This document shows positions 51,584-60,605 of a DNA stretch of 60,607 bases, one piece after another; the first letter of the stretch is position 1; every line of letters starts with the position of its first letter. The position numbers and the translations under genes were made by a program. The stretch comes from Paenibacillus glycanilyticus. GTDB taxonomy: Bacteria; Bacillota; Bacilli; Paenibacillales; Paenibacillaceae. The DNA lies in the NCBI RefSeq assembly GCF_030161375.1, contig NZ_BSSQ01000002.1, positions 1 through 60,607 of the forward strand. Reading direction: 5' to 3'. The notes beneath the pieces are model-generated. The model was given only the letters and a program-made list of their open reading frames with translations. It was not told the origin of the DNA and did no database searches.

Positions 51584-51778
51584 AAATAATACCTCCAACA
51601 AATAATGACTCGTTCATTATATATTACCACAAACCGCTGTCGACATTGGCGAAAGTTGCATAACAATGGTAAACTACATTCAAGGTGATAACTGCGTCAA
51701 CAGTTGGTGACGAGATACGAATAATAACTTTATAATATAACTGACTTATACGATATGCATGCGTGGGAGCCGTAAACA

Positions 51779-52405
51779 ATGAATGAGCAGTCAAATGCGA
51801 TGGATTTCGATAAAACGTCGCTGCGTAAAGCCATGACGAAGCTTCGTGACGGCATTGCGCCGGATGAACGTTCAAGACGGTCTTTGGCGGCCTGCCGCCA
51901 TTTAACGGATTGGATCAAGAAGCATGGCGTGAAAAGCGTGATGTGTTATGTTCCTTTTCGCTCCGAGCTGGATACGCGGCCGCTTGTTGAGTGGTGCTGG
52001 AAGAGAGGCATTGCGATTGCGGTGCCGAAGTGTTATCCCGCGGACCATTCGATGACTCTTCACAAGTTAAGCAGCTGGGGTGGACTGAAAGCCGGTGCAT
52101 ACGGCATATTGGAACCTGATCCCGATGTATGCGGGACGCTTCCGGAATCGTACAGGCCGGAGCTCGTTGTGACGCCAGGCATTGCTTTTGACCGCAAAGG
52201 CGGACGGCTTGGTTATGGCGGCGGTTATTATGACCGCTTCGCAGAGCGGCTTCAACTTGAGCAGAAGGACAATTCGAAGCAAGTGATGTGGTTTGGCATC
52301 GCGTTTGAGGATCAGCTGGTGGAAGAGATTCCGATGCAAGCCCATGACAAACGGATGGACGGCATGATAACGGAACTTTTACCTAGAATTTGGGGTGATT
52401 CATAG
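51779..52405 (+). CDS. yqgN: 5-formyltetrahydrofolate cyclo-ligase
   Basis: A 208-aa enzyme converting 5-formyl-THF to 5,10-methenyl-THF with ATP. Family motif GGRLGYGGGYYDRF (about 141-154) binds folate and ATP phosphates, and TPGIAFDRK precedes it. The N-terminal DKTSLRKAMTKLRDG carries the conserved basic residues. GGGAG lies 9 bases before the ATG. It abuts moaC directly. Confidence 0.93.
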   Translation: MNEQSNAMDFDKTSLRKAMTKLRDGIAPDERSRRSLAACRHLTDWIKKHGVKSVMCYVPFRSELDTRPLVEWCWKRGIAIAVPKCYPADHSMTLHKLSSWGGLKAGAYGILEPDPDVCGTLPESYRPELVVTPGIAFDRKGGRLGYGGGYYDRFAERLQLEQKDNSKQVMWFGIAFEDQLVEEIPMQAHDKRMDGMITELLPRIWGDS

Positions 52406-52876
52406 ATGGAACTAACGCATTTCAATGAGCAAGGCCGGGCACGGATGGTTGATGTTAGCGACAAAGAAGTTACGGCACGAACAGCCACCGCGCGTACGCA
52501 AGTGAAGATGAATCCGGGAACGCTAGCCCGGATTAAGGAAGGCAATATCGGCAAAGGCGATGTGCTGGCAGTCTCGCAGGTTGCCGCGATTATGGCGGCG
52601 AAAAAAACATCCGACTGGATTCCGATGTGCCATCCGCTCCCGTTAACCGGTGTCAACGTTACTTTTGGGGACAACGGAAACGATGAGTTATATATTGAAG
52701 CAACCGTAAAAACGACCGGAAAGACAGGCGTGGAAATGGAAGCTTTAACGGCTGTTTCGGCTGCGGCACTTACCGTGTACGACATGTGCAAGGCGCTGCA
52801 GAAGGATATGGTCATTGGTCCTACGTATTTGACCCAGAAGACCGGCGGCAAAAACGGAGACTATCAAATGGAATAA
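52406..52876 (+). CDS. moaC: Cyclic pyranopterin monophosphate synthase MoaC
   Basis: A 156-aa protein of molybdenum cofactor synthesis, acting after Moa[29 protein letters not shown] (active-site region) and the C-terminal [21 protein letters not shown] carry the catalytic Lys residues. The ATG follows the previous stop immediately. The next two genes also belong to Mo cofactor chemistry. Confidence 0.94.
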   Translation: MELTHFNEQGRARMVDVSDKEVTARTATARTQVKMNPGTLARIKEGNIGKGDVLAVSQVAAIMAAKKTSDWIPMCHPLPLTGVNVTFGDNGNDELYIEATVKTTGKTGVEMEALTAVSAAALTVYDMCKALQKDMVIGPTYLTQKTGGKNGDYQME

Positions 52877-52909
52877 CCCATGAACAATAAGGGATGGGAG
52901 GAATTATAG

Positions 52910-53401
52910 ATGCGGTGGAAAGTAGCGATATTAACGGCAAGTGACAAGGGCTCGCGCGGAGAGCGTGAGGATACTAGCGCACAGGTTATTCGCGAGCTGG
53001 TTGAAGAAGAACTCGGCGGGGAAATTGTTGACTACCGGATCGTGCCTGACGAACAAGACGAGATTATCGCAGCCATGATTGAGATGACGGAATATTATCA
53101 GGCCGATCTTGTGTTGACAACCGGCGGTACGGGGCTTGCGCCAAGAGACGTCACGCCGGAAGCGACGCTTAAGGTTGTTGACCGTCTGGTGCCGGGCATT
53201 ACGGAGGCGATGCGAATCGGCGCGCTGCAGAAGACCCGCCGTGCGATGTTATCACGCGCGGTATGCGGCATTCGCGGACAAGCGCTGATCATTAACTTGC
53301 CAGGCAGCCCTAAAGGCGTACACGAGAGTTTGATGGCTATAATGGACCAGCTTCCGCATGCGCTCGAGATTATTACAGGCACGCATGGTGATCATGAATG
53401 A
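52910..53401 (+). CDS. MogA/MoaB-family molybdopterin adenylyltransferase
   Basis: A 163-aa protein. LTASDKGSRGEREDTSA (about 8-24), TTGGTGLAPRDVTPEA (about 70-85, the molybdopterin-binding loop), and INLPGSPKGVHES are the family blocks. It likely adenylylates molybdopterin. GGGAGGAAT precedes the ATG, and the end overlaps the next gene (ATGA). Confidence 0.9.
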   Translation: MRWKVAILTASDKGSRGEREDTSAQVIRELVEEELGGEIVDYRIVPDEQDEIIAAMIEMTEYYQADLVLTTGGTGLAPRDVTPEATLKVVDRLVPGITEAMRIGALQKTRRAMLSRAVCGIRGQALIINLPGSPKGVHESLMAIMDQLPHALEIITGTHGDHE

Positions 53402-54417
53402 GCGGAGCGGAGACGATTCTAAAGGAAGTGCCAGTCCGGGAAGCGATTGGCTTACGGCTTGCCCATGATCTGACTCGGATTATACCGGGACAATTCAAAG
53501 GGCGTTTATTCAAAAGAGGCCATGTCATTACGGAAGAAGATATTCCAAACCTACTGGATATCGGCAAGGAACATATTTATATCATGGAGCTTGGCGAAAG
53601 CGAGCTGCATGAGGATGATGCGGCGATCCGCATGGCCAAAGCGCTCGCGGGAGACGGAATATCGCTGTCCGAGCCGCATGAAGGCAAAGTCAGCTTGAAG
53701 TCCCGGATGCTAGGTCTTGCGGAAGTTGACCGGGCGCTGGTAGAGGCGATTAACGGATTAGGCGAGATTGCCTTGGCTACCGTGCAAACGCATAGCGTTG
53801 TGCAAGAAGGAAGGCCGCTTGCCGCAACTAGAGCCATTCCGCTTACGGTGGCAAGGTCGAAGGTAGAGGAAGTAGAGAGGCTTGCCGAGGCTTATCGCGC
53901 AGCGCATCTAGGTCAAGCTCCTCTTCGGGTGCTTCCGTTCCGCAAGCTTCGCGCGGGATTGCTTACGACCGGCGGCGAAGTGTACGGCGGACGTATTCAA
54001 GATAAATTCGGACCGGCCGTGCGGGCTAAGCTCGAGGCGTTTGGGTCGGAGGTTGGAGAGCAGCGATTCGCCCCCGATGACCGACAAATAATTGTCAAGG
54101 AAATACACTATTTGCTAGAGCAACGTTATGATATGATACTAGTGACTGGCGGAATGTCTGTTGATCCGGATGACCGGACACCAGGCGCCATTAAAGCATC
54201 CGGAGCGGAAATCGTCAGCTATGGCACACCGATGCTGCCCGGCTCGATGTTACTTATGGGTTATCTGAACGGCGTGCCGATTATGGGACTGCCGGGTTGC
54301 GTGATGCATGATCCGTACACTTCCTTCGATGTACTGCTGCCTCGTATTTTAGCTGGTCAAACGATCGAAAGAGAAGACATTATTCGTATGGGATATGGTG
54401 GTTTGAACAACTGTTAG
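53398..54417 (+). CDS. MoeA-like molybdopterin-binding protein
   Basis: A 339-aa protein with a short N-terminal part and a MoCF_biosynth domain (about 180-320) including LLTTGGEVYGG, ILVTGGMSVDPDDRTP and GVPIMGLPGCVMHDPYTSFDVLLP. It is shorter than MoeA (about 400-410 aa) and lacks its usual N-terminal beta domains, so it may be a regulator or a divergent insertion factor. Overlaps the MogA-type gene by four bases, pointing to a joint role. Confidence 0.82.
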   Translation: MSGAETILKEVPVREAIGLRLAHDLTRIIPGQFKGRLFKRGHVITEEDIPNLLDIGKEHIYIMELGESELHEDDAAIRMAKALAGDGISLSEPHEGKVSLKSRMLGLAEVDRALVEAINGLGEIALATVQTHSVVQEGRPLAATRAIPLTVARSKVEEVERLAEAYRAAHLGQAPLRVLPFRKLRAGLLTTGGEVYGGRIQDKFGPAVRAKLEAFGSEVGEQRFAPDDRQIIVKEIHYLLEQRYDMILVTGGMSVDPDDRTPGAIKASGAEIVSYGTPMLPGSMLLMGYLNGVPIMGLPGCVMHDPYTSFDVLLPRILAGQTIEREDIIRMGYGGLNNC

Positions 54418-54458
54418 TAAAATACATATGCGTATAATGAATAGGAGGAAGATCAAGG

Positions 54459-54680
54459 ATGTCAGGTATAGGCGCAACAGGATTTATACTGCTCGCAATT
54501 GTCGCTTTGCTATTGTTTGGACCAAACAAGCTTCCTGAATTGGGCCGTGCATTTGGACGCACGCTCAAAGAGTTTAAAGCAGGGGCAAGAGATATAATGG
54601 ACGACGAGAAAGACAACAAACGGGTTGAAGTCACCCGTGCGGAAAATATCGAAGTAGATACGAAGCGGCTTCCGGACTAA
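54459..54680 (+). CDS. tatA: Twin-arginine translocase TatA
   Basis: A 73-aa protein with one N-terminal membrane helix (ATGFILLAIVALLLFG), the FGPNKLPELGRAFGRTLKEFK hinge and amphipathic helix, and a charged tail. It forms the Tat pore with TatC. AGGAGGAAGATCAAGG precedes the ATG. EfeB in this window is a probable substrate, as in Bacillus. Confidence 0.95.
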   Translation: MSGIGATGFILLAIVALLLFGPNKLPELGRAFGRTLKEFKAGARDIMDDEKDNKRVEVTRAENIEVDTKRLPD

Positions 54681-54716
54681 CCGGGCCCGCTTTTTTGCTG
54701 AAAGGGGCCCTTATAG

Positions 54717-55529
54717 GTGAGCACATCGCAAAACGAAGCTTCCAAACAGCCGTTTGATCGGGCTCGAATTCGGGAAGAAGGCTTAATGCCGCTGTTTGAA
54801 CATCTTGGCGAGCTGCGAAAGCGCATTATTTACATGCTGATCGTTATCGTTACCGGCCTTATTATTGGCCTCGTTATCGCCGAGCCCGCATATAACTTCC
54901 TTATGGAGCAGGAGCCGGCGAAAGGTTTACAATTGCATGCTTTCTCGTTATGGGACGGCATCGGCATCTATATGAAATTTGCTCTTGTTATTGCCCTATT
55001 GCTCGCCATTCCGTTTACGGCATACCAGTTGTGGGCCTTTGTTAAGCCGGCCTTAAGACCAAACGAGCAGCGGGCAACGTTGAAATACATCCCTTTTGCG
55101 CTGATTATGTTTTTGATTGGCCTTTCGTTTTCGTATTTTGTCGTGTTTCCGCTGGCCTTTCATTTCACGCGTAAAATCTCCGCCAATCTGAATTTGGAAG
55201 AGACGATTGGGATCACGCAATACTTCTCGTTTATGTTTAATATTTTGATTCCGATATCCCTTTTGTTTGAGCTGCCGCTTGTTATTATGTTTCTGACGGC
55301 GATCCGGATTCTCAATCCGCTGCGGCTCCGCAAGATGAGGAGAATCGCTTATTTCTTAATGATTTTTATTGGGGTTGTCGTAACGCCGCCGGATTTCGTG
55401 TCAGATAGTCTCGTTGCGATCCCACTTATTATTCTATATGAGATCAGCGTCCTACTGTCCGGAACCGTCTATAGAAAACAGCTTGCTGCCGAAGCTAAGC
55501 GTGAAGCCGAGTGGGCAGCGCAATCATAG
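54717..55529 (+). CDS. tatC: Twin-arginine translocase TatC
   Basis: A 270-aa protein with six membrane segments. The cytoplasmic N-terminal FEHLGELRKRIIY (about 23-35) is the Tat signal-binding site, and VTPPDFVSDSLVAIPLIILYEIS is the conserved C-terminal block. GTG 54717 follows AAAGGGG. It pairs with tatA to form a minimal TatAC system, as in Bacillales. Confidence 0.95.
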   Translation: MSTSQNEASKQPFDRARIREEGLMPLFEHLGELRKRIIYMLIVIVTGLIIGLVIAEPAYNFLMEQEPAKGLQLHAFSLWDGIGIYMKFALVIALLLAIPFTAYQLWAFVKPALRPNEQRATLKYIPFALIMFLIGLSFSYFVVFPLAFHFTRKISANLNLEETIGITQYFSFMFNILIPISLLFELPLVIMFLTAIRILNPLRLRKMRRIAYFLMIFIGVVVTPPDFVSDSLVAIPLIILYEISVLLSGTVYRKQLAAEAKREAEWAAQS

Positions 55530-55531
55530 GT

Positions 55532-55578
55532 GAACAAAGATAAACCCTTGGGGATTCCCCAAGGGTTTATCTTTGTTC
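55532..55578. terminator. Bidirectional terminator between tatC and glgC
   Basis: A 23-bp perfect inverted repeat with a one-base centre (arms 55532-55554 and 55556-55578, core CTTGGGGATTCCCCAAG). It serves the convergent tatC and glgC genes. Confidence 0.9.
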
Positions 55579-55581
55579 TAT

Positions 55582-56820
55582 TTAATAGCTGAGAACTTTG
55601 CGTTCGAGACGGTTTGATCCGGTTCCAGTCAGCAAAGCGGCTAGAGTCTCGCGGCTTGCGGACACCGTCTTGCGCTCTGCGGCGACACGCTCGCCTGGAC
55701 CGATAACGGCAATCCGCTCTGCTTGCGGTGCGCCAATAACGGCACCGTCTTCAACAATAGCGTTCTCGCCGATAATCGCCTTATGAATGCGGACGTTGCG
55801 GCCAATCCGAGCGCCGGGCATAATGACGCTCTCGTATACGAGACTGCCACTGCCGACCTCCGCTCCGGCGCAAACAACTGAGCGCTGAGCTACTCCTTCA
55901 AATCGGCATTGCCGATCGACGATACAATCGTGGGGGATCGCAGAGGTATTAAGGCGATAAGGCTGGCGGTTTAATGCCGGAACATAACCGGATTGAAGCG
56001 GCCACTCTGGCTTGGCCAACCGGAGCGTGCCGTCAAGCAGTTCCATGTGCGCTTCCCACAAGCTATCAACCGTACCGACATCGCGCCAGTAGCCTTCGTA
56101 AGGATAAGCTGTAAGATTTGCCCCTTCTTGCAGCAGCATTGGTATAATATCTTTACCAAAGTCGTGAGAGGAAGAAGGATTGCGAGCATCGTTAGCCAAT
56201 ACTTCCTTAAGCTTGTCGGTACGGAACATATAAATACCCATTGAAGCCAGGTTGCTTCTAGGGCGGGACGGTTTTTCCTCAAATTCAACGACACTGTAGT
56301 CTTCATTCGTATTTAGGATGCCAAAGCGGCTTGCTTCATGCCACGGTACGCGCTTAACGGCAATTGTAGCTGTCGCGCCGCTATGAATATGCGCCTCTAG
56401 CATCGGGCGATAGTCCATTTGGTAAATATGATCGCCGGACAAGATCAGAACATGTTCCGGATTATGCTGTTCGATAAAAGAGAGGTTGCGGTAGATCGCA
56501 TCGGCCGTTCCTGAATAGCAGTTGTCCGGAGAAGTATCGGAAGCGGGCAGAAGGGCAATCTCGCCAAGCTGTTTGGCTTGTACGGCATCTAACCAAGCGC
56601 CGCCGTCGCCGATATGGTTATGAACGGTGTCGGCGCGATATTGGGTCAAAACTCCGATATGGCGAATACCGGAGTTCATGCAATTGCTAAGCGGGAAATC
56701 AATCATGCGATAACGTTCTCCGAACGGTACAACCGGTTTGGCAAGGGCAGCGGTAAGTGGGGCAAGTCGTTTGCCTTCGCCCCCCGCAAGTAGCATAGCC
56801 ATACAATTCATCTGTGGCAT
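55582..56820 (-). CDS. glgC: Glucose-1-phosphate adenylyltransferase
   Basis: A 412-aa ADP-glucose pyrophosphorylase for glycogen. MLLAGGEGKRLAPLT (about 8-22) is the nucleotide-binding loop, ILSGDHIYQMDY the Mg-binding Asp, and VEFEEKP follows. The C-terminal left-handed beta helix carries hexapeptide repeats (AGAEVGSGSLVYESVIMPGARIG). ATG 56820 has GGAGG 8 bases ahead; the longer frame has no ribosome site. It is divergent from glgB-glgA. Confidence 0.94.
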   Translation of the reverse strand: MPQMNCMAMLLAGGEGKRLAPLTAALAKPVVPFGERYRMIDFPLSNCMNSGIRHIGVLTQYRADTVHNHIGDGGAWLDAVQAKQLGEIALLPASDTSPDNCYSGTADAIYRNLSFIEQHNPEHVLILSGDHIYQMDYRPMLEAHIHSGATATIAVKRVPWHEASRFGILNTNEDYSVVEFEEKPSRPRSNLASMGIYMFRTDKLKEVLANDARNPSSSHDFGKDIIPMLLQEGANLTAYPYEGYWRDVGTVDSLWEAHMELLDGTLRLAKPEWPLQSGYVPALNRQPYRLNTSAIPHDCIVDRQCRFEGVAQRSVVCAGAEVGSGSLVYESVIMPGARIGRNVRIHKAIIGENAIVEDGAVIGAPQAERIAVIGPGERVAAERKTVSASRETLAALLTGTGSNRLERKVLSY

Positions 56821-56906
56821 TTTATATTCCTCCAAGCTTCTCAAGTTAGGTTAGTGTCCATCATCGGATGTCCTTGTACCATTGCTTACACGAAGGTTTC
56901 AGCCTT

Positions 56907-56922
56907 TGAAACAGCTGTTTCA
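56907..56922. promoter_or_regulatory. Perfect 16-bp palindrome in the glgC-glgB gap
   Basis: TGAAACAGCTGTTTCA is its own reverse complement, and a further GTTTCA half-site lies just before it (56896-56901). It sits 86 bases upstream of glgC and looks like an operator shared by the divergent genes. The protein that binds it is not known. Confidence 0.6.
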
Positions 56923-56976
56923 ATAAAAATGGCAGCGGGTATTAAACATTCTGAAATGTGTTTATGGCGGGTACGT

Positions 56977-57067
56977 GGAAATTTAAAGTGACTGCTTACG
57001 AAGTAAATTTCCGCAAACGTAACGCTTACGAAGTAAGAATTACCGCAAAAAGCGCGGTAATTCTTTT
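56977..57067 (+). promoter_or_regulatory. glgB leader: direct repeats and attenuator-like hairpin
   Basis: GCTTACGAAGTAA occurs twice, 30 bases apart (56994-57006 and 57024-57036). GGAAATTTA/TAAATTTCC (56977-57012) and GAATTACCGC/GCGGTAATTC (57037-57063) form two hairpins. The second is followed by TTTT and then immediately by the glgB ribosome site. This resembles a transcription or translation attenuator. Confidence 0.5.
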
Positions 57068-57083
57068 GAGGAGGTTGAAGATA

Positions 57084-59117
57084 TTGAAACGAAGCATAAA
57101 GCTAAACGCAGACGATATTTATCAATTCCATGAAGGAACATGGTTGGAAAGCTACCGGAAAATGGGCGCGCATCTTACCGAAGAGAAAGGTAGGTCCGGC
57201 GTGCGCTTCAACGTATGGGCGCCAAATGCCAGGCGTATGGCGATTGCTTCCAACTGCAATAGCTGGAACGGGTTCAAGGAAGTCGGCTTTGAATTGGAAA
57301 GGATCGGTCAATTCGGCCTGTGGAGCGGTTTTCTTGAAGGTTTTAAAGAGGGAGATTTATATAAATACGATATAGAAACAAAGACGGGAAGTCGGCAATT
57401 GAAGGCGGATCCGTATGCGATTAAGGCTGAAGTTCGGCCGCGTACGGCTTCGGTCGTCGGCTCGCTTGAAGGTTACGAATGGCAGGATAAATTGTGGCGA
57501 CGTAGGCAAAAGCCTCTATTTAATCAGCCTCTCAATATTTATGAAGTACATGCCGGCACTTGGAGACGACATGCGGACGGTAGGCTGTATACGTACGAAG
57601 AGCTGGCGGAGGAGCTGCCCGCATACGCGGCGGATATGGGCTACACCCATATCGAGCTGATGCCGCTTGCGGAACATCCGTATGACCGTTCCTGGGGCTA
57701 TCAGGGGACGGGCTTTTATGCGGCGACAAGCCGGTATGGAGAACCTCAGCAACTGATGGCTTTTGTAGACCGCTGTCACGGTCTCGGAATTGGCGTCATA
57801 TTGGACTGGGTGCCTGGCCATTTCGCGAAGGATGCGCCTGGTCTTCGTCAATTTGACGGTAGTCCGTTATTTGAACATGCGGATCCGCTGATTGCGGAGA
57901 AGGAACAATGGGGGACGCTTGCTTTTGATTATGAGAAGCCGGAAGTGACCGGGTATTTAATATCGAATGCTCTCTTTTGGATGGACGCGTACCATATTGA
58001 CGGTTTGCGGGTAGATGCGGTTACGAGCATGTTATTCCGGGATTTCGACCGTCCCGAAGGACGTTGGCGGCCGAACCGCCATGGCGGCAGAGAAAATTTG
58101 GAGGCGGCTGCTTTCTTGCGGAAGCTGAATGCGGCAGTTCTGGATCGTTTTCCTAATGCGCTTATGATGGCTGAGGAATCCCATGCGTTCCCCGGCGTGA
58201 CTACGCCGGCCGAGCAGGGAGGACTTGGCTTCACCCACAAATGGAACATGGGCTGGATGAACGACACGCTCAACTATTTTGCCCTGCCGCCGGAGGCAAG
58301 GAGCGGCAAACACGGACTGCTCACGTTTCCGATTTGGTATGCGTTTGACGAGAGGTATGCGTTGCCGTTATCTCATGATGAAGTTGTCCATGGCAAGAAG
58401 TCATTGCTCGATAAAATGCCCGGTAGTTATGAAGAGAAATTCGCGGGGCTCCGCCTGCTGTTTGGCTATATGATGACGCATCCGGGCAAAAAGCTGCTGT
58501 TCATGGGCGGCGAGTTTGGCCAGTTCATCGAATGGCGTGACGAGGCGGAGCTGGACTGGCTGCTGCTCGCCTACGAGCAGCACGGCAAGCTGCAAAGCTA
58601 TGTGCGTACGCTTAATCGGCTTTATCTCGAGCAGCGCTCGTTATGGCAGCTTGATTCCTCGCCAAAAGGGTTTGAATGGATCGACTTCCGCGACGAGGGG
58701 CAAAGCGTTATTGTGTATAGGCGCAAAGGCAGGGCAAATGGAGAATCGCTAATTGTTCTTTGTAATTTTCATACGCATGCCCATGCCGGTTACCGGGTTG
58801 GCGTTCCAAGCCAAGGCGGGTATAAAATATTGCTCAACAGCGACAGTCCTTCTTACGGAGGCGCCGGATTTATGGAGCTTGCAGCCGCTGAAGGAACAGT
58901 CGTGGGGTCGGAGCCCGTGATCTGGCATGGCCGGAAACATAGCATTGAGATTCCGCTTCCTCCGCTATCGGTCGTTATTGTGAAGCGGGAGAAGGAGTCC
59001 CGGGCTTCGGTACGTGTAGAGACTGAGCCGTTGACCTTGCACAAGGAGGCGGAACTGGAATTGCCTGGTAAGCGCCGCGGCCGGCAGAGGGAACGGATTG
59101 CCACAGTGGAAGCTTAA
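57084..59117 (+). CDS. glgB: 1,4-alpha-glucan branching enzyme
   Basis: About 677 aa. A CBM48 domain (about 30-115, VRFNVWAPNARRMAIA) is followed by a GH13 barrel with YEVHAGTWRRH, the nucleophile Asp in IDGLRVDAVTSML, the acid/base Glu in LMMAEESHAF, and LPLSHDEVVHGK. The C-terminal beta domain is followed by a basic tail of about 40 residues (RVETEPLTLHKEAELELP...), longer than usual. TTG 57084 is chosen because GGAGG stands 9 bases before it; the frame upstream runs through the leader hairpins. It forms branches in glycogen. Confidence 0.93.
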   Translation: MKRSIKLNADDIYQFHEGTWLESYRKMGAHLTEEKGRSGVRFNVWAPNARRMAIASNCNSWNGFKEVGFELERIGQFGLWSGFLEGFKEGDLYKYDIETKTGSRQLKADPYAIKAEVRPRTASVVGSLEGYEWQDKLWRRRQKPLFNQPLNIYEVHAGTWRRHADGRLYTYEELAEELPAYAADMGYTHIELMPLAEHPYDRSWGYQGTGFYAATSRYGEPQQLMAFVDRCHGLGIGVILDWVPGHFAKDAPGLRQFDGSPLFEHADPLIAEKEQWGTLAFDYEKPEVTGYLISNALFWMDAYHIDGLRVDAVTSMLFRDFDRPEGRWRPNRHGGRENLEAAAFLRKLNAAVLDRFPNALMMAEESHAFPGVTTPAEQGGLGFTHKWNMGWMNDTLNYFALPPEARSGKHGLLTFPIWYAFDERYALPLSHDEVVHGKKSLLDKMPGSYEEKFAGLRLLFGYMMTHPGKKLLFMGGEFGQFIEWRDEAELDWLLLAYEQHGKLQSYVRTLNRLYLEQRSLWQLDSSPKGFEWIDFRDEGQSVIVYRRKGRANGESLIVLCNFHTHAHAGYRVGVPSQGGYKILLNSDSPSYGGAGFMELAAAEGTVVGSEPVIWHGRKHSIEIPLPPLSVVIVKREKESRASVRVETEPLTLHKEAELELPGKRRGRQRERIATVEA

Positions 59118-59138
59118 GCTGCAAAGGAGAGAACGCAA

Positions 59139-60569
59139 TTGAAAATATTATTCGTAGGGGCGGAATGCGCCCCGTTTCTGAAGACAGGCGGACTTGGCGA
59201 CGTGCTGGGCGCCTTGCCGGGCGAGATTAAGCAGCTTGGGGCAGAAGTACGCGTTATGTTGCCGCTCTATACATCCATACCGGATCGTTATCGAACGGAG
59301 ATGAAGACGATTGCGGAGATCCGGGTTCAGGTCGGCTGGCGTTACGCGTATTGCGGAATTAAGGAGCTTGAGCAAGAAGGAGTTATTTATTATTTTCTAG
59401 ATAACGAGCAGTATTTCAATAGAGGTTCCGCGTACGGACAAGACGACGATGGCGAGCGGTTTGCGTTCTTATGCCGGGCTGCGCTGGAATCCTTGTATGC
59501 AATCGGTTACTGGCCGGACATCATCCACGGGCATGACTGGCATACCGGCATGATTCCGGCGCTGCTGCGCCATCATTATAGCTGGCGGCAGGAATACGCA
59601 CATATAAAGACGGTGTTTACAATTCATAACTTGCAATATCAAGGCAATTATTCTCCGCAGGTGCTTGGGGATTTGTTTGGATTGCCACCTCATTATTTGA
59701 GTTATGATCATGTGGAGTTTCGCGGTTCGGTTAGTTTTATGAAAGCAGGCATTCAGCTCTCCGACCGGGTTACAACCGTAAGTCCGTCTTATGCGCGGGA
59801 AATTACGACGACTGAATATGGGTGCGGAATGGAAGGCGTGTTGCGAAGCCGTGGCGAGAGTCTGGTCGGCATCGTAAACGGCATCGACGATGCCCTGTAC
59901 GATCCGGCATCCGATTCGCAGTTGCAAGCCCGCTATTCGGCCGTATCGCCGGAAGCCAAGCTGGTCTGCAAAACGGCGCTGCAGTGGGAGCTTGGCTTGA
60001 ACGAAGATGCCGACGTACCGATCATCGGCATGGTTGGCAGGCTAATGGATCAGAAAGGACTTCCGCTTGTGCTGGAGCGGCTAGACGAGCTGATGCATAC
60101 GGAGAATGTCCAGCTTGCTCTGCTTGGTACGGGAGATCCGTATTTGGAGTATTTATTCCGTGAAGCGGAGCATCGTCACACAGGCGCAATGGTCTCTTAT
60201 ATTGGCTTTGACGACGGCCTTGCCCGCCGCATTTATGCCGGATCGGACTTGTTTCTAATGCCGTCGCAATTCGAGCCTTGCGGAATCAGCCAGCTGCTCG
60301 CGCTGCGGTACGGCAGCCTGCCCATTGTCCGCGAGACGGGCGGTCTTAGGGATACGGTACACAGTTATCAGGATTCGACGGGGGAAGGCAACGGCTTTTC
60401 GTTTGGGCCTTATAACAGCGGAGACATGCTGTATACGGTTCGTCGCGCATTATCCGTATGGAGAAACACGGAGGTTCGCGATAAGCTCATGCGGCGCGCT
60501 TTGCAAGGCGATTACAGCTGGAAACATTCGGCACAACAATATTTGGACTTATATCAGGAAGTTATATAA
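59139..60569 (+). CDS. glgA: Glycogen (starch) synthase
   Basis: A 476-aa GT5 enzyme using ADP-glucose. KTGGLGDVLGALP (about 15-27) is the ADP-glucose-binding motif, VFTIHNLQYQG follows, and the C-terminal FEPCGISQLLALRYGSLPIVRETGGLRDTV holds the second active-site block. Start TTG 59139 follows AAAGGAG. It completes glgC/glgB/glgA. The stop lies seven bases before the terminal G run. Confidence 0.95.
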   Translation: MKILFVGAECAPFLKTGGLGDVLGALPGEIKQLGAEVRVMLPLYTSIPDRYRTEMKTIAEIRVQVGWRYAYCGIKELEQEGVIYYFLDNEQYFNRGSAYGQDDDGERFAFLCRAALESLYAIGYWPDIIHGHDWHTGMIPALLRHHYSWRQEYAHIKTVFTIHNLQYQGNYSPQVLGDLFGLPPHYLSYDHVEFRGSVSFMKAGIQLSDRVTTVSPSYAREITTTEYGCGMEGVLRSRGESLVGIVNGIDDALYDPASDSQLQARYSAVSPEAKLVCKTALQWELGLNEDADVPIIGMVGRLMDQKGLPLVLERLDELMHTENVQLALLGTGDPYLEYLFREAEHRHTGAMVSYIGFDDGLARRIYAGSDLFLMPSQFEPCGISQLLALRYGSLPIVRETGGLRDTVHSYQDSTGEGNGFSFGPYNSGDMLYTVRRALSVWRNTEVRDKLMRRALQGDYSWKHSAQQYLDLYQEVI

Positions 60570-60573
60570 GAGC

Positions 60574-60605
<32 letters not shown>

